Assembly: GCF_014529535.1 (NCBI RefSeq)
Contig: NW_023503423.1
Span: forward strand, 3,086,473 to 3,150,472
Direction: 5' to 3'
Length of the DNA stretch: 64,000 bases
Source of the DNA: Bradysia coprophila
Taxonomy: Eukaryota > Arthropoda > Insecta > Diptera > Sciaridae
Under the pieces are notes generated by a model that was given only the letters and a program-made list of their open reading frames with translations, was not told where the DNA came from and did not search any database. Each line of letters opens with the position of its first letter. Position 1 is the stretch's first letter. Shown here in pieces: positions 47,524 to 60,332 of this stretch. A program made the translations under genes and the position numbers.

Positions 47524-49332
47524 CAGGCATCCCCAATAACGTTATTATTACCCGAAATGATTTCTGTTACTCGAATAACGTTATTCGGAAAACGAAATGA
47601 ATTCGGTTACTCGAATAACGTTATTCAGGAACCGAATTGAATTCGGTTACTCGAATAACGTTAATCAAAAACCGAAATGAATTCGGTTATTCGAATAACG
47701 TTATTCAAAATCACGAACTAATTTCGGTTAATTTATCACAAATTATTGCCGATTACACTAAAAATCACTTCCAAGGGCTGAAAAAAATACAAACTCACAG
47801 ACACAATTAATCGATCTCTGTGGGTCGGGGGTCCATTTTTGAATGGAAAAATTAAAGTTTGGGGCACTCTCCGGTACGTTGTTCCTTTTTAGTCTCTAAT
47901 CGATAGTGTACAAGGGTGCCACTCCCTCCTAGACGATTTAGGTCGCTCAATGGCGAAATGTGTAAAAAATGACGTAAAATCGGTGGAAATCCTACAAGAA
48001 GGATTTTTGTGAATATATTTCTAGGTGATTTACCTGCTGTTATTACTAGTTAGGGGGGTAGATCGTTAAAATTGTCTGAGCACTGCTTCATCTTGTTCAT
48101 GATTTATTCATATTTCGTCACAGCGTAAATTATTTATATGTCGCTAAGTTTACGAGTAAAACGACCTTGCTATATATTTTACACGCTTCATGATACGAAA
48201 ACAGACGAAATCGCGCCCTGAAAACCTGTCTGGATTCGACAACAAACCAGGGTGGTTGATGTCATGGAAAGAATAGCATCTCTAAAATGGAGCTGGGCGG
48301 GACATATTGCAAGAAGGACAGACGAACGTTGGACCAAAAAGATCATGAACTGGCGACCATATAAAAGACGAGCTATAGGTAGACCACCAGAGAGATGGAC
48401 AAACGGAATTAAGAATATTGCAGGTACAAACTGGCAGCAGATGGCAATCGATCGTACGAAATGGAAAGAAGTTGGAGAGGCCTACATCCAGCAGTGGATA
48501 GAAACAGGCTGAAAAAGAAGAAGAAGAAGAAGACCTTGCAAACAGGTCTAGGGATAGAAATGATGTTTTACTCGCATGCTACCTGTTTTGAATTGATGTA
48601 TACGAAGGCGAGCTAACTCTCTCACTCTCTTTTGCTCTTTTTGTTTTTTCTGTTTTTCGTATCAAAAAGCGTGTAAAATTCTGTTCATTATGGAGAGAAA
48701 ACACTCAATCACAGTATGTATGTGAACTCGTATCCAACGAGAATTATTTTTGCATACGTATGTATGTCTACTGTAATTTCGTGATTTCTCTCCTTATGAT
48801 GAAAATAACTATTTCTCTACAAAAATTTTACTTTTGTAGACCCATAAAAATACTAGTTTTGAATGTTAGGGTCTAGACTTTTCTACAATAACGGAAAATA
48901 CACCTTCCCGAGAGCTTTGCACAGCTTGCCAAAGTTGGACGAGGGTACCTGAAATGATATCGATCAGAGACTAAAAACGAACAATGTACCGGAGAGTGCC
49001 CCAAACTTTTCCATACAAAAAATGGACCCCCGACCCACAGAGATCGATTAATTGTGTCTGTAAGTTTGAGTTTGTATTTTTTCAGTCCTTGGAAATGATC
49101 TTTGGTGTAATCTGCATGCATTTGTGATAAATTAACCGAAATTAGTTCGTGATTTTGAATAACGTTATTCGAGTAACCGAATTGATTTCGGTTCCTGAAT
49201 AACGTTATTCGAGTAACCGAATTCATTTCGGTTCCTGAATAACGTTATTCGAGTAACCGAATTGATTTCGTTTTCCGAATAACGTTATTCGAGTAACAGA
49301 AATCATTTCGGTTACAACGTTATTGATGCCTG
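47524..49332. mobile_element. 1.8-kb fold-back hAT-like element with palindromic 40-bp satellites and perfect 8-bp TSD
   Basis: Terminal CAGGCATC / GATGCCTG with exact duplication CTTTCACA at 47516-47523 and 49333-49340. Each arm is about 380 bp: first about four 40-bp units carrying the perfect palindrome GAATAACGTTATTC and GGTTACTCGAAT/ATTCGAGTAACC, then a unique part (GATCTCTGTGGGTCGGGGGT, mirrored by ACCCCCGACCCACAGAGATC). The middle holds a 5'-truncated non-LTR insert (48228-48530). No transposase frame. Confidence 0.87.
48228..48530 (+). mobile_element. 3' end of the same non-LTR family as 26642-28020
   Basis: Starts within the element at WIRQQTRVVDVMERIASLKW, reads through AGHIARRTDERWTKKIMNWR and PPERWTNGIKNIAGTNWQQM to the stop after IQQWIETG, then an AAGAAGAAGAAGAAG tail. 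Frame intact here, unlike the 26642 copy. A severely 5'-truncated insertion nested in the fold-back element. Confidence 0.88.
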
Positions 49333-49754
49333 CTTTCACACTGTCGGCTTTATTGTCCTTTTACTTAACAGAACAATCTTTGCAAGTTCAACTTTCATCT
49401 TTTTTAAATGTGGTATTTAACCAATCGTAATGATGAGCGCCAGTACAAATAATTAACGATTCCCGCAACTCCCAGATGGAGTGAAATTTCAGAATTTATT
49501 TGCTTCAGCTGTTCATCAGCTGATCTACACATTTCAAGGATTTTTTTCATCGTTTTCTAAGGATTTTCAGCGGATTCTTTTTACTGATTCTGTATGGATT
49601 TTTCAATTTTCATGGATTTTCTTTTTTCATTTGAGCCTTTAAAAGGATTTTCTGATTTGTTTCGTAAAATTTTGACTGACAAAGTATTTTATATGAATAT
49701 ATGCCCCCCGTCTAGTCAATCAGTTAAAAGTTAAGGTTGCCTCACAGTCATCCT

Positions 49755-50080
49755 TTTTCATTCCGTTTTGCCTCCGTGTACTTTACAGTAACTATGTGCT
49801 CTATTGTATGAAATGACACGGAGCAGAGAAATGAAAAGCGCGGCCACTCATGGCTAACACGCCTGAGGCATATTTTTTTCAACAATTTCCTCTCTCATTT
49901 CGTCTCTCAATTTCACATATATTTTTGACATATTGGTTGGATTTTTAGATGGAGTTTTTCTCCCATCGGTTACATGTAATCAATCTGTCATCGTCAGGCG
50001 TGTTGGGTGTTCTATCCCAGCCATGAGTGGCCGCGCTTATCATTTCTCTGACACGGAGGTAAAACGGAATGAAAACGGTT
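49755..50080. repeat. Fold-back repeat
   Basis: TTTCATTCCGTTTTGCCTCC and GCGCGGCCACTCATGGCT at the left are mirrored by AGCCATGAGTGGCCGCGC and GGAGGTAAAACGGAATGAAA at the right, with about 150 bp between. Confidence 0.65.
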
Positions 50081-50852
50081 GACATTGCAAACAGGTCGCA
50101 TAAGTATCGAATTTGCACACTGAATTGCATTAATAACTATTGAACTCGATGTCATAAATAACCATCATGCAACTGAGTGATAATTCGCTTTTCAACTAGG
50201 TATGTAGATTGTAGCTCAAGGTACTAGCCAACCTCAGATGCATTTAAATGGTACATACAGTTTTTCCATATAGTCTTCCGCTGTCGATAAGAAATTCTTT
50301 TACATTCAATCAATTTTGTCGTACATTGAAAGCATACTCGCTAACGCGCCTCTGGATCTGAATTAATGTTTAGTTCCACGATCGAACAACGGAAGTTTTT
50401 TTTTGGCTGATTTCCATTTTTTTTTTTTGCATGCTACGTCCTACCTAATGGTATTTTTTCGCCCTTGCTTGCCATCTTGAATTTAACTTTGAATTTTACT
50501 GTTTGTAGATCCTTTGAATTGTAAATACATACATACTAGAGCTACGTGATTCATGTAAAGGCAGGGTAAATTGAAATGATCGATTATGAAGATTTTTAGC
50601 GCATCGTGATTTTAAAACGAGTGTAGAACTAAATAACAAGCGCTTTCGATCGATTTATATAACATTTACAATGTTTTACACTCGTCAAACCACACTTTTT
50701 TAGTTCTCTCTCAGCAGACCTTGCAATCAGGTCTAGGGATCCAGGCGATGTTTTACTTAATGGTGGAGTTTGTTTATGTTATTCGTCAAAGAGAGAAATT
50801 TGATACGAAGGCGGAACTTACTCTCCGTATCAACGAGTATGTCAATCGATTC

Positions 50853-51031
50853 CAAACACACTTTAAAACATTTTGGTCAAAAAAATGTGAAAAACAACTT
50901 AAAACAGCAAAGATATTTCAATTTTAGTTTTCATTTCCATACTAAATCGCAAAATATAAAAACTGACAGATTGTAACAAAGGAGAAAAAAGCTCTCTCTG
51001 ACGTATAAATTTATACGACTAATGGCGTGGA
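50853..51031. mobile_element. One arm of the CCACGCCATTAGTCG fold-back element
   Basis: Matches the right arm of 8594-9034: CAATCGATTCCAAACACACT through AAAACAGCAAAGATATTTCA to ACGACTAATGGCGTGG. The other arm is absent. Confidence 0.75.
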
Positions 51032-51215
51032 AAACGTAGTGCCTGAAGATGTAATTACCTCGTTGGAAGTCTACTTTTTGTTCTCTTTTTCATAATAGTA
51101 AAGGCATCCCTTTTTATGCCCAAAATGTCCTTTATTTCAACATTTTTCAAAAACGCTAATGAAACTATAATGGTAGCCGTCACCACATAAAAATTCATTT
51201 TAACGATTAAATCAT

Positions 51216-51964
51216 TCAAAACTCCAGAGCACTGGTAGGTTTAATTTCATAAAAATTGGACCACGAAATTAGCAATTCATCCGAATTGTTAATACTTTTC
51301 GATATCCTAGTATCCATTCTCCATTCACCTACTGGCACCAATGGAGTGTAGCTGTTATTGGACACGTACGGTTTAATATATCGATGACCCTGAAAGCCGT
51401 TATTTCGCTTGTAATCATCTGTTATACTTGATGCCCAAATTTACATTCTTACAGTAAACGGACACGGGTCCAAAAAATTTCCAATGAGTTGCCGTTTCCA
51501 ATTCCTACGAAAGTAGCTAAATACCGGATGATCCATCGTGGCAAGTTGATGGCATACCTCTGTCTTCGTTTTCATCATATGCTGACGGTACTGGGTTCTA
51601 AACTTTTTGAATGCAATTATTTCGATCTGAAGTACGAGGTAAGATTGTTTTGTAAATTAGATTGTGCCGGTATAGAGATCACAAGAAATTACATTGATTG
51701 GCGCTTCCAATATCACTCCTGGTTGAATATAAATATCAAACGTGACCAGTTTTGATGTGCGATTTAGCGGCCGGCAATTAATTGAAGCATTGCAATACTT
51801 TTTATTGCAGCGCCCGTAGCATTTTTGAAGGATAACTGTAATAAGCTGAAAAAAATCTTAGAGCTTTTTTTTACATAGAAAATATGCATAACCTGATCCG
51901 AATTTATAAATTCTATGAAGAACAGAAACAGCAGAAACGGAACAATGTTTGTTAACAACTTCAT
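51216..51964 (-). CDS. Secreted DUF1091/DM8-like small protein
   Basis: Exons (complement): 51893-51964, 51693-51845, 51453-51626, 51216-51389; 573 nt, 190 aa, every exon in phase 0. Not visible as one open frame; found from the signal peptide and splice signals. N-terminal signal MKLLTNIVPFLLFLFFIEF, cleavage likely after INS. Then a Cys-containing stretch (KCYGRCNKKYCNASINCRPL), NRTSKLVTFDIYI, a central EVCHQLATMDHPVFSYFRRN, and CPFTGHRYIKPYV with PVGEWRMDTRI. The order signal peptide, NRT, Cys-rich F-x-R-N, CPF-G and P-x-G-x-W/Y is that of insect DM8/DUF1091 proteins, which are secreted and mostly uncharacterised. Lipid or cue binding is a proposal for relatives, not shown here. The GTTATG donor of exon 1 is non-consensus at +4/+5. 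An hAT MITE begins 100 bp upstream. Confidence 0.7.
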
Positions 51965-52064
51965 TGTGTCGTCAAAATTAACTAAATTAGTGTGACTATG
52001 ACAGCTGAATTTATATTCGGAATCTAATTGCACGAACACAGGGTCATCGATGTGGAAAATTGAG

Positions 52065-52269
52065 CAATGAAAGTAAATAGATAGGTATGGCCAAACGTTC
52101 AAATTTGTTCTAGCTGGAGCACATACGGATTTGCATGGCGCCACCTCAAACGAACTCATTTCTAGTGCAAATTTCCACTAGAAATGAGTTCGTTTGAGGG
52201 GGCGCCATGCAAATTCGTATGTGCTCCGACTTGTATGGACTAGCCATACCTATTTATCTACTTTCATTG
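52065..52269. mobile_element. CAATGAAAGT-family hAT-like MITE with perfect 8-bp TSD
   Basis: Ends CAATGAAAGTAAATAGATAG and TATTTATCTACTTTCATTG. Exact duplication AAATTGAG at 52057-52064 and 52270-52277. Inside, GAAATGAGTTCGTTTGAG and its inverse give a hairpin. Lies just upstream of the DM8-like gene. Confidence 0.9.
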
Positions 52270-52431
52270 AAATTGAGAGCACTTAAAAGTTAATTGCGAC
52301 TCAATTTTTTTTTTTAATTTTGTTTGATAATTTTGATAAAACACAAGAAACATATAAATTTCAATTAAAAATTCGTTTTTTCCAACTCAACCGATATTTT
52401 GTTTGTTTACAGGGAAATTAAAAACGAATAT

Positions 52432-52585
52432 GCTATTGGCACCGGGTGCCAATGTCTCTTTATAATACTGTGGCTAATGGCACCAGGTGCCAATAGTCTC
52501 TATATTATATAAATGCTAATCGCACCCGATGCCATTAGCCACATTATTATAAAGAGACTATTGGCACCCAGTGCCATCACAGTGT
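52432..52585. repeat. Palindromic repeat with GGCACC units
   Basis: ATTGGCACCGGGTGCCAATG and TCTCTTTATAATA are mirrored by TATTATAAAGAGA and CTATTGGCACCCAGTGCCAT. The small palindrome GGCACC-GGTGCC occurs in each arm. Confidence 0.65.
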
Positions 52586-54848
52586 TCAAAACCGTTATTT
52601 CCACTATCAGAAATCTATTTTTGCGACCCCTTTAATTACCCTACAGTAACAGTAGACTTTCGAAAAATCAAGAAATTTTTTTTTTCGTTTTTTGGGTTTT
52701 GGAGCCCATTTTCCCCTTGAGGTGTTTGTACCTTTTCCTTGTTAAATATGAAAATTCCCAGGACGTTGCAGCTTGCATTGAGACACCTCAAACAACCTCA
52801 AACATACTCCTTATGGTCTTTTCTAAGTTCCCCCACCTTTTGCCTTTACTTACACAGTATTTTAAAGAGACTATTAAAGGTGCCAATAGTCTCTTCCAAT
52901 TAAAAACATTTTCGAAAGCTTTGTCTACAATGATTTACAATGTAAGGCTCGGTCAAGTCGACCTGAAAATATACCTGAACCTGTTTGGACCTGAATCTGA
53001 TTTCATTAATTTTGACCTGACCGGAATCGACCTGAAATCTGATTATAGTGATCAGGTCTCACCTGACCCGAAACCTGACAGGTTGACTTGAAAATTTGTA
53101 TGAAAATTTCGGGTTAAACTGTCAGGTTTTAATGAAATCAAGTGGTTCAGGCCAGGTCAGATCGCTTTCCTGAGCTAAGTAGATAAGTAGACCGAGCTGA
53201 ATGTGAAATAGAATGAATATAAAATGCTCTTCCTAACTTCCATCTGTTTTTTGATGGATTTGGGTTATTTCCGATGTGTGTGAGGTGCTGGAGGTTGGTT
53301 CCTAAATTCGACCTACAACGCCTACAACTTGTAATTTTGGCCGCTCTGAACTTGGTACATTTTTACTCGGCCGGCTGACATCCGTTTGTATTGCGGCTAT
53401 TTACTGCTCCATATAAAAAACGAAAATTTCTTTTCACAAATAATGTATTTCTCTGACGATACAACTTCTTATACAATATTTTTGTAATTTTTTTAATTTT
53501 ACGATTTGACTGATAGTGTATTTGGAATGATAAATATAGAGATAATTAAAAGGATGGTTTTTCGTTCCGGAATCAGAAAAGGAAAAATGAAAATTCTCTT
53601 TCTTCGAAACGTTCATTCGCTATACATTTTACATTCGTCCCCCACCCTCTTCGTGAAAACCAAGTTTTTCTCTTTTTTTTCAAGTTGAATCGAACATAAT
53701 GCATAGTACCTTACCAAATGGTACAAATGGTGAAAGTGGAAATTCTCTGTGTGAAATTCACCGATCGAGGCGTGGCTGAGGTCGGTAAATACACGAGAAG
53801 TGTCATTTCCAGCCTTGTGAAGTAAGGTATTTTACTCGAAAACTTGAGGTAAAGCTTGGCACTATTTAGGTCAAGTTGCTTGGAACCCGTGAAGTAAAGT
53901 TAACTTAACCTCACATTTTTGAGTAAAAAAAAAATATTTTCTCGGGGGAGGAGAAGTAGAGGGAGTGGTATACATATAAATTGTTTTGTGTGTAGCAATC
54001 GTTCTAATTAAAAAAAAAAACTTTTTTTTATTCATAACAAGAACTTGATGAATGTCAAATGAATGTTTTTCTCTTTCTCTCGGCGTTGTGTTTTTTTTTA
54101 TTTTTCCTCCACTACGTTTTCAATTATATAAATAACAATTTGCCACAAATTCAAGTTATATTTTAAAAATTACATTCCAGCAACTGTTAACCAGCTTATT
54201 AATCAACAGTTTTCATAAAAAATATAATTTTCATTTTCAAACCAGAAAAGGAAATGCTCTCTCTGTTCGCGTGTGACCCACACACGGTAAATAAATTTTA
54301 AATTTTAATTTTTTGAAATTCAATCGATCGATAAAAAATACAACGTGCAATTTGTAACGTGATCCATTCATAAATTAATTAATTTTTTTTTGTTTGTTTT
54401 CCATTTTTTTGTTCTGTGTTTTAAAATTTGCAACATCAATTTTTGCTGTAACATTTCGATCGGAATGAATTTTTTGTTTGTTTGTTGAATCAAATGTTTG
54501 CAGGTCCTAGGAAATTTAATTATTTTTTTAAAATTTTTATATAAATGGCCTTTTCTGTTTAAAGAGTAAAAATTGTGTATTTTATTGCTGATTAATTCAC
54601 ACGAGTTCCGAATATTATTTTTGTTTTGTTTTTTTATTCCCATATCCCGCACTGATACAATATCTACATTAAAAAGTAATTCTCTTCATTTTTGTCTATA
54701 CTTCTTTTTCTCCTCCAAGCTCATTTCATAGACAAACTGGTAATCATATAACTAAAATCAAAATTTTGAAAATATTTTTCTCGTAAAAAAAGAAGAAATT
54801 GTTGTTGTTGTTGATGGTTGGATTCCTCATTGAACGTAAACAGGGATG
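52586..54848. other. AT-rich intergenic stretch before ubiquilin
   Basis: 52940-53160 shows degenerate GACCTGA/CCTGAAT words. The remainder is AT-rich with homopolymer runs; nothing gene-like. The ubiquilin 3' UTR begins below 54849 on the minus strand and could extend over the T-rich region at 54370-54840. Confidence 0.35.
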
Positions 54849-57800
54849 TTAACTTAATGATAGTTGATTCAAAGCGAGAAGCCTTTCTACAGCGGCATTT
54901 ATGTCACCGAATGTGGCAGTCAGCGCTGAAAGAAAAAATTAATTAAAATCCAATTGAATTTAAGAGCAAAATTAAAAATTTATATTTTTGTTCCAAGGTA
55001 ACGCACTGCACCTAGCATGAACACTCCTTTGACAAATGTCCAATTTGAAGGCTTTTGTGATGAGAGCTACCGCTTAAGATTGATTGTATTGTGTGTTTTA
55101 ACTCATACAACGAAAACAAGTCATCTATCTTTACGAAAGAAACGCAGTGCCTACCACGCAGTGTGACTTCATCAGCCTCCAAATATTTCTTATGTTTATG
55201 CTAAGAGCAGTGCGTTGTCCAAGGCCATACGAATTGTCAAATTGCTGTCAAATGTCATCCATACAAACATAGCCTCATCAATATTTACACTAAACTCAAT
55301 ATAGACTATTATGATGAGAGAGAAAGAAATACTTTGACAAGTAGCCCAAGGCAAGTTATAATTAACTAGTCTTCGGTTCACTTCCTCTGATCATAACAGT
55401 CTATGGGTGAAATCGTGTTCGTTCGGTCAGTGACAATTCGTATTTGGAATAAACCTATAGTTATAAGGAGCCGCGGGACATTAGCGAAGTATAGGAAAAA
55501 GTTCTGAGCATATTTGAGATTTTTTAGAAACTTAAAAGTCCCTATTCAATTAGCTAATTCAAATTTTGCGACAAAATACCATAGACCTGATAGGCACTCC
55601 ATTGACTGGGAACATCAAAATCCGATTTCGTGAATTTTCCACTAAAATGCGACCGAATAATTCTGTAAAAATGTTGAGATTGTACCGGGACAGAATATTT
55701 ATCTTACTGAAACAATATACTCCTTAACCCCCCTTAATGTTCCTGAACACATATGGCATCGTAATTTGTCGAGCTAACAAACAATGTTTTTCTTCATTTC
55801 GTCAGAATAAAAGGAGCGACTTACGGATGAATGAAATTGTCAAGATACATAGCGCGAGCGGAGCAAGTGAAAAAAATTGACAAGTAAATGTTCAGACGTT
55901 TGAATCTTGTTCCTTTGACGCGAGATCAGAGGAAAAAGTGCATTTCGAAATGAAGAAAATCGATTTTCTAAAACCTGAAATCGTGAGTGAAGCGAGCGAA
56001 AGCTTTCGTTTGATCCCTATCACAGTTCAGTTCAGTTTCCTACAAAAGATCTCGATTCGTTTCCGGTCGTATACTCATTCCTGTTATCATCTTTTTAGAC
56101 CCGTACGAAGTACTGGGGTCTTATAGGTTTACGCATACGTTTGTAACACGTCGAATTGGACTCCCTGAGTAAGGGGAAACCTATTGTGGTTGTCTAGAGA
56201 TGCCAAATCCGCGAAAAAAAAATGTCCGTCTGTCCGTCTGCCTGTCTGCACGATAACTTGAGTAAAACGCATCCGATTTTGAAAATTCTTTTTTTCCCGT
56301 TTGGTAATGTCAAAAGACAGGCTAAGTTCGAAGATGAGTGATTTTGGATCGACCCCTCCCGAGCTGTGGCCCAATAAGTGCTTTACGGTTTTTCGAAGAT
56401 ATCTCCGGACATTTAAACGTTAAACTTGTAAGTGATACGTCAAATAAAAGGTATTTACAATACCGATCGACAAAAAAAAAGTTTGTGGAAATCGGATGAC
56501 CGACTCGTGAGTTAGACCCCTTGGTGTGGAACAGGCACAGGGCGGCAAGCAGTTTTTGCTTGTAGGTCGGCCACATTTGAACATATTTCGTCTGTTTTAG
56601 CTTTATTAGATAGGTATTGACCGTACCAATGAGAGAAATTTTTTTTTATGAAATTATGTTCTCCGGAGCGTGAGCTAGGTCTCTTGGAGTGAGCTCTTAT
56701 CTGGCTACTCGGAAGTACAGTGAACGTGGTGTATTTTGACAATATCTCGAGTAAATTTTGACCGAATTTCATGAATTTTTTTTTGTTTGAAAGGTATTAA
56801 CGAATGGAAAGCGTCGGTACTATTTCCGGTCTCCTAAAAAAATGGCTGCCGGCGGCCATATTGGATTTTAGTAAAATAGAAATATCTTGGGAAAAATGAT
56901 ACTTAGAGAGTTTCTGTTAACATGGAAATAATTTGTTATGTGTGTGGGGTTTCAGGCATTCCATATATGGACATCTATATATACCTATATACAGCTATAT
57001 TGAGCTATATACAGGCATATAGAGCTATATAATAGCATATATTCATCGGTGAAATGTTTATTTACAGTGAAATATAGGTAAATATAGCGGTATATAGCTG
57101 TTTAAATAGGAATTTATGAAATTTGTCTTCGTACGGGGCTGTCTATATTGCCTCCGGCAATTTAGCTGTATATGATAACAAGGCAAAGAGTGGATAGTGT
57201 AAGTGATTTTAAAGGGAGAATAGTTTTTCAGCAGAGAAGAAAATGAAGTAAGAGAAATGAAGAGTTTCACATTAAAGGCTTTTGATACGAATAGGTGTTT
57301 CGTACGGGTCGGCGTTAGCTATGTTTTTTTCTACTTTTCATTATTTATTCCAGCTGAACAGGGTAGATTTCCCGCGGTATCCTGGATACCAAGGACACAC
57401 ATTGTTGGCACACACTGAACAAACTGTACCCAGAAGTGTCTTTACCAGTTCTTTTATAACCTTGCATTTTTTTCACATTCAACTTCAAATAGTCTTGGAG
57501 AGAGAGGGGTCAGACCAGAAAAACTGCGTACGTTAGCGAGCACGGGTTTTAAAAATCGTCCCATTTAGCGTGCACACTAATTGAATGACCCCTTACATCG
57601 CGTAACTTTAAGAAAGGAGCAAAAACATTAAAAATTTTCATTTTTCTTATAATTCGCTAGTGCAAAATCTACCTATTATACATTCAACTAGATTCAAATG
57701 TCAATGATCCGATAACATTATAGTATAAACAGGCGCAAGCATATACTTTTAACATCGGTCAAGTGGTCGTTACAAATAGATTAACAGATAACACAACAAT

Positions 57801-60332
57801 TCGCAATTGACAGAGCAATTAGAGAATGGTGTTGTTCAAGTAAATGTGTACGTACACAATCCATGCGAAGTGAAAAAAAAAATGCGTAACGTGGCCCAGA
57901 TTTGAATACGGAATGTTAGCTATACTCTAAGGGAAGTACATTACCGTGATTTGGACAGTGGCTGTTTTGATTTTCGTTTGTTTACGCGTTTCAAATTTGA
58001 CAAGACAAGAGACTTGACCTCTATTCTGATGAGATCATTATGTGCAGACAGAGCCGATGTATAGTTCATGAAACCATCGTTTAATTCGCCATACCCCATG
58101 CTACATTAAGACTAGTGTGGACATGACATTAAAGAATTTTTACCGTGACTTTGACAACGATCTACTCTAACGTTCGATGCACTTAAAACCCAGAAATAAA
58201 AATGGGATCTCAACACACTAAAGTCACAGCACTGCCAGCAACCATTCCACCCAACACTCACCTTGTATATTAGCTTCTCGATTCATAAATCCCATCGAAG
58301 CGAGCTGTTCCAATTGTGACGAATATCGTTCTTCTGGTGGTAAATTCGGATTCGCTCCGCTTGCCATACTACCCATCATTCGGGTCATAAATTCCGAAAA
58401 TAATGCAGGATTCTGTGTGTTCGGAGCCAAATTTGGTAATGTGTTTGTGGTGCCAGATGTTGCATTTGTTGCTGGTGGTGCGCCAGGCATTGGTGGAATA
58501 CCTGAACGGGCGAATTGATAGAAAGGAAGTTGTTACACTCACATAAAACTAAAACAATTTTGAATGATGATGGTCGGACGCATACCCATTGAACCAACAA
58601 GACCCGGAGCAGCAGAACGCAATTGTTCCATGCCTTGTTGAATTTGCATGATGGCGTTTAATGCTTGTGGATTTGACAGCATCGATTGAACTTCGGGGTT
58701 CTGCATTTGTTGTACAAATTGAGGCATCATTGTACGCATCTGTTCTTGCAGTTGTGGATTATTTGCCAGCAACGGACTCTGGCTAATAAGCTAAAACAAA
58801 TAATTGAAAAGGAAAACTTAGTCTGCGCCCGTGACAATCGATTGGAATTTTAATTTCCATTACATTTGCGGCCATATTCGGATCAGCAGCTAGTGACTCC
58901 ATCATAGTCCGTGTGTACGGAGCACTCATCAGATTTTGCATTAACGATGGATTTTCGCTCATTTGTTGCATCAAACTCTGCATTGCCGGCGAATTGAGAA
59001 TTCCACTCGACGGTGCATTATTAGTGCCACCACCTTGATTTTGGCTGGGTGCCCATGGATTCGGTAATGGATCTCGATTCTCCGATCCTTGTTGCGGATT
59101 ATTACCGCCAGTGGAATTGTCCACCAAACCGGAGAACGGATTCCGTGTCAGCTCCGATTGGGCATTCATCAATGGTTCCTGTATGTCTCTGTAGATTCGC
59201 TGCAGCGCACTGTATCCGCCGGGAACCGATTCCAGATTTGAAATAGCACGATCGTGCGATCGCATCAGCTCTTGCAGCATGGATGGATTTCTAGCTAGTT
59301 CCATTGTTTGTCGTAACAATTCCGGATTGTTTAGCATGTGAGATATTTCCGGGTTTCGTTGCATCAACTCTTGCATGTGAGGATTCGAGGTTAGCAGCGA
59401 TCGCATGGTGTCTGGATTGTTCATCATCTGTGAACAAGATAGAACAATATGCTAGAGTCACGGACACGACAGCAATAAAAAATTTCGTAACAAAATCGTC
59501 ACCTGTTGCACCAGAGGATTGTCTAACAATGTTCGCATCACCTCCGGATTGGACATCAATTCATTCTGCATGCGAGCTTGCAGATCCATGAATGTACTCG
59601 AATCACCGCCGAGAGCCCCAATACCAGCCAGACCACCCAATTGATTTAAACCGAATGGTGTTTGACGCACATCAGCCGCTGGACGTGCTGCAGTCGTTTC
59701 ATTTTCGGGTCGCGGTGGAGCTTTGATAACTAAATGCACCGTAAGTCCGTCTTTGACATTGTGAGCCTTCAGCGTATCGCTGTCCTTCATTATTTTTCCA
59801 GCAAAAATCAGACACAACAATTCCGGTTCAGATTCGAATTTCTCGGCCACCAACTGTTTGAACTGTAATCGAATGAAAATTGAACATTAATATGTAATGC
59901 CGACACGTCGGTTGCTATCGACCACCAGTGGAAAAAATGTTCTAGACGTTTTTCTGATGCAAAACTCTTTTTTTGTTGATAGTCACAGAAATGATTTCAT
60001 TTGTCAATGCATAGAACTAACTGCACCATTTCAACACGTTGGAAAACGAAAATTATCAACAACACTCACGTCTTTGATATCGGCATCTTCGGATATTTCG
60101 ATTTGTTGTTTTTCTTTCGGTGTTTTCACTGTAATTGAAGAGAATTTTTTTGTTGAAAGCAGCAAACAATAACTTGACATTAAATGCCCCCGAATGGAGC
60201 ACGAAAATTGACTCCTAATTTTCCGGATGAATGAGTTCCACACGAACAATTCGTAGGATGGAAAGTCCCCGGAATATACCGTCTTTTACCTGTAATTGTA
60301 ATTTTTTTTCCTGAATCCATTGAATCCGCCAT
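54849..60332 (-). CDS. Ubqn: Ubiquilin (UBL-STI1-UBA proteasome shuttle)
   Basis: Exons (complement): 60290-60332, 60070-60128, 59503-59862, 58864-59427, 58586-58790, 58262-58501, 54849-54925; 1548 nt, 515 aa. Cytosolic factor carrying ubiquitinated and aggregation-prone membrane proteins to the proteasome. Seen: N-terminal UBL (about 9-80, [20 protein letters not shown] then [10 protein letters not shown] and HLVIK); STI1-like regions rich in NP and Met ([60 protein letters not shown]); and a C-terminal UBA (about 468-510) with [18 protein letters not shown] and [13 protein letters not shown]. The UBA is divided by intron 54926-58261. The last exon adds only 25 codons and is easily missed; its phase (1+2) and UBA content support it. 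Start ATG 60332 gives [14 protein letters not shown]. Confidence 0.94.
56093..57330 (-). mobile_element. 1.2-kb GACCCGTACGAA element, copy 2 (inverted), in ubiquilin's last intron
   Basis: Bounded by GACCCGTACGAA at 56098 and TTCGTACGGGTC ending 57310. By eye it matches copy 1 at 885-2115 over nearly its whole length with scattered differences. It lies antisense relative to copy 1 and therefore in the transcribed direction of ubiquilin. Confidence 0.75.
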
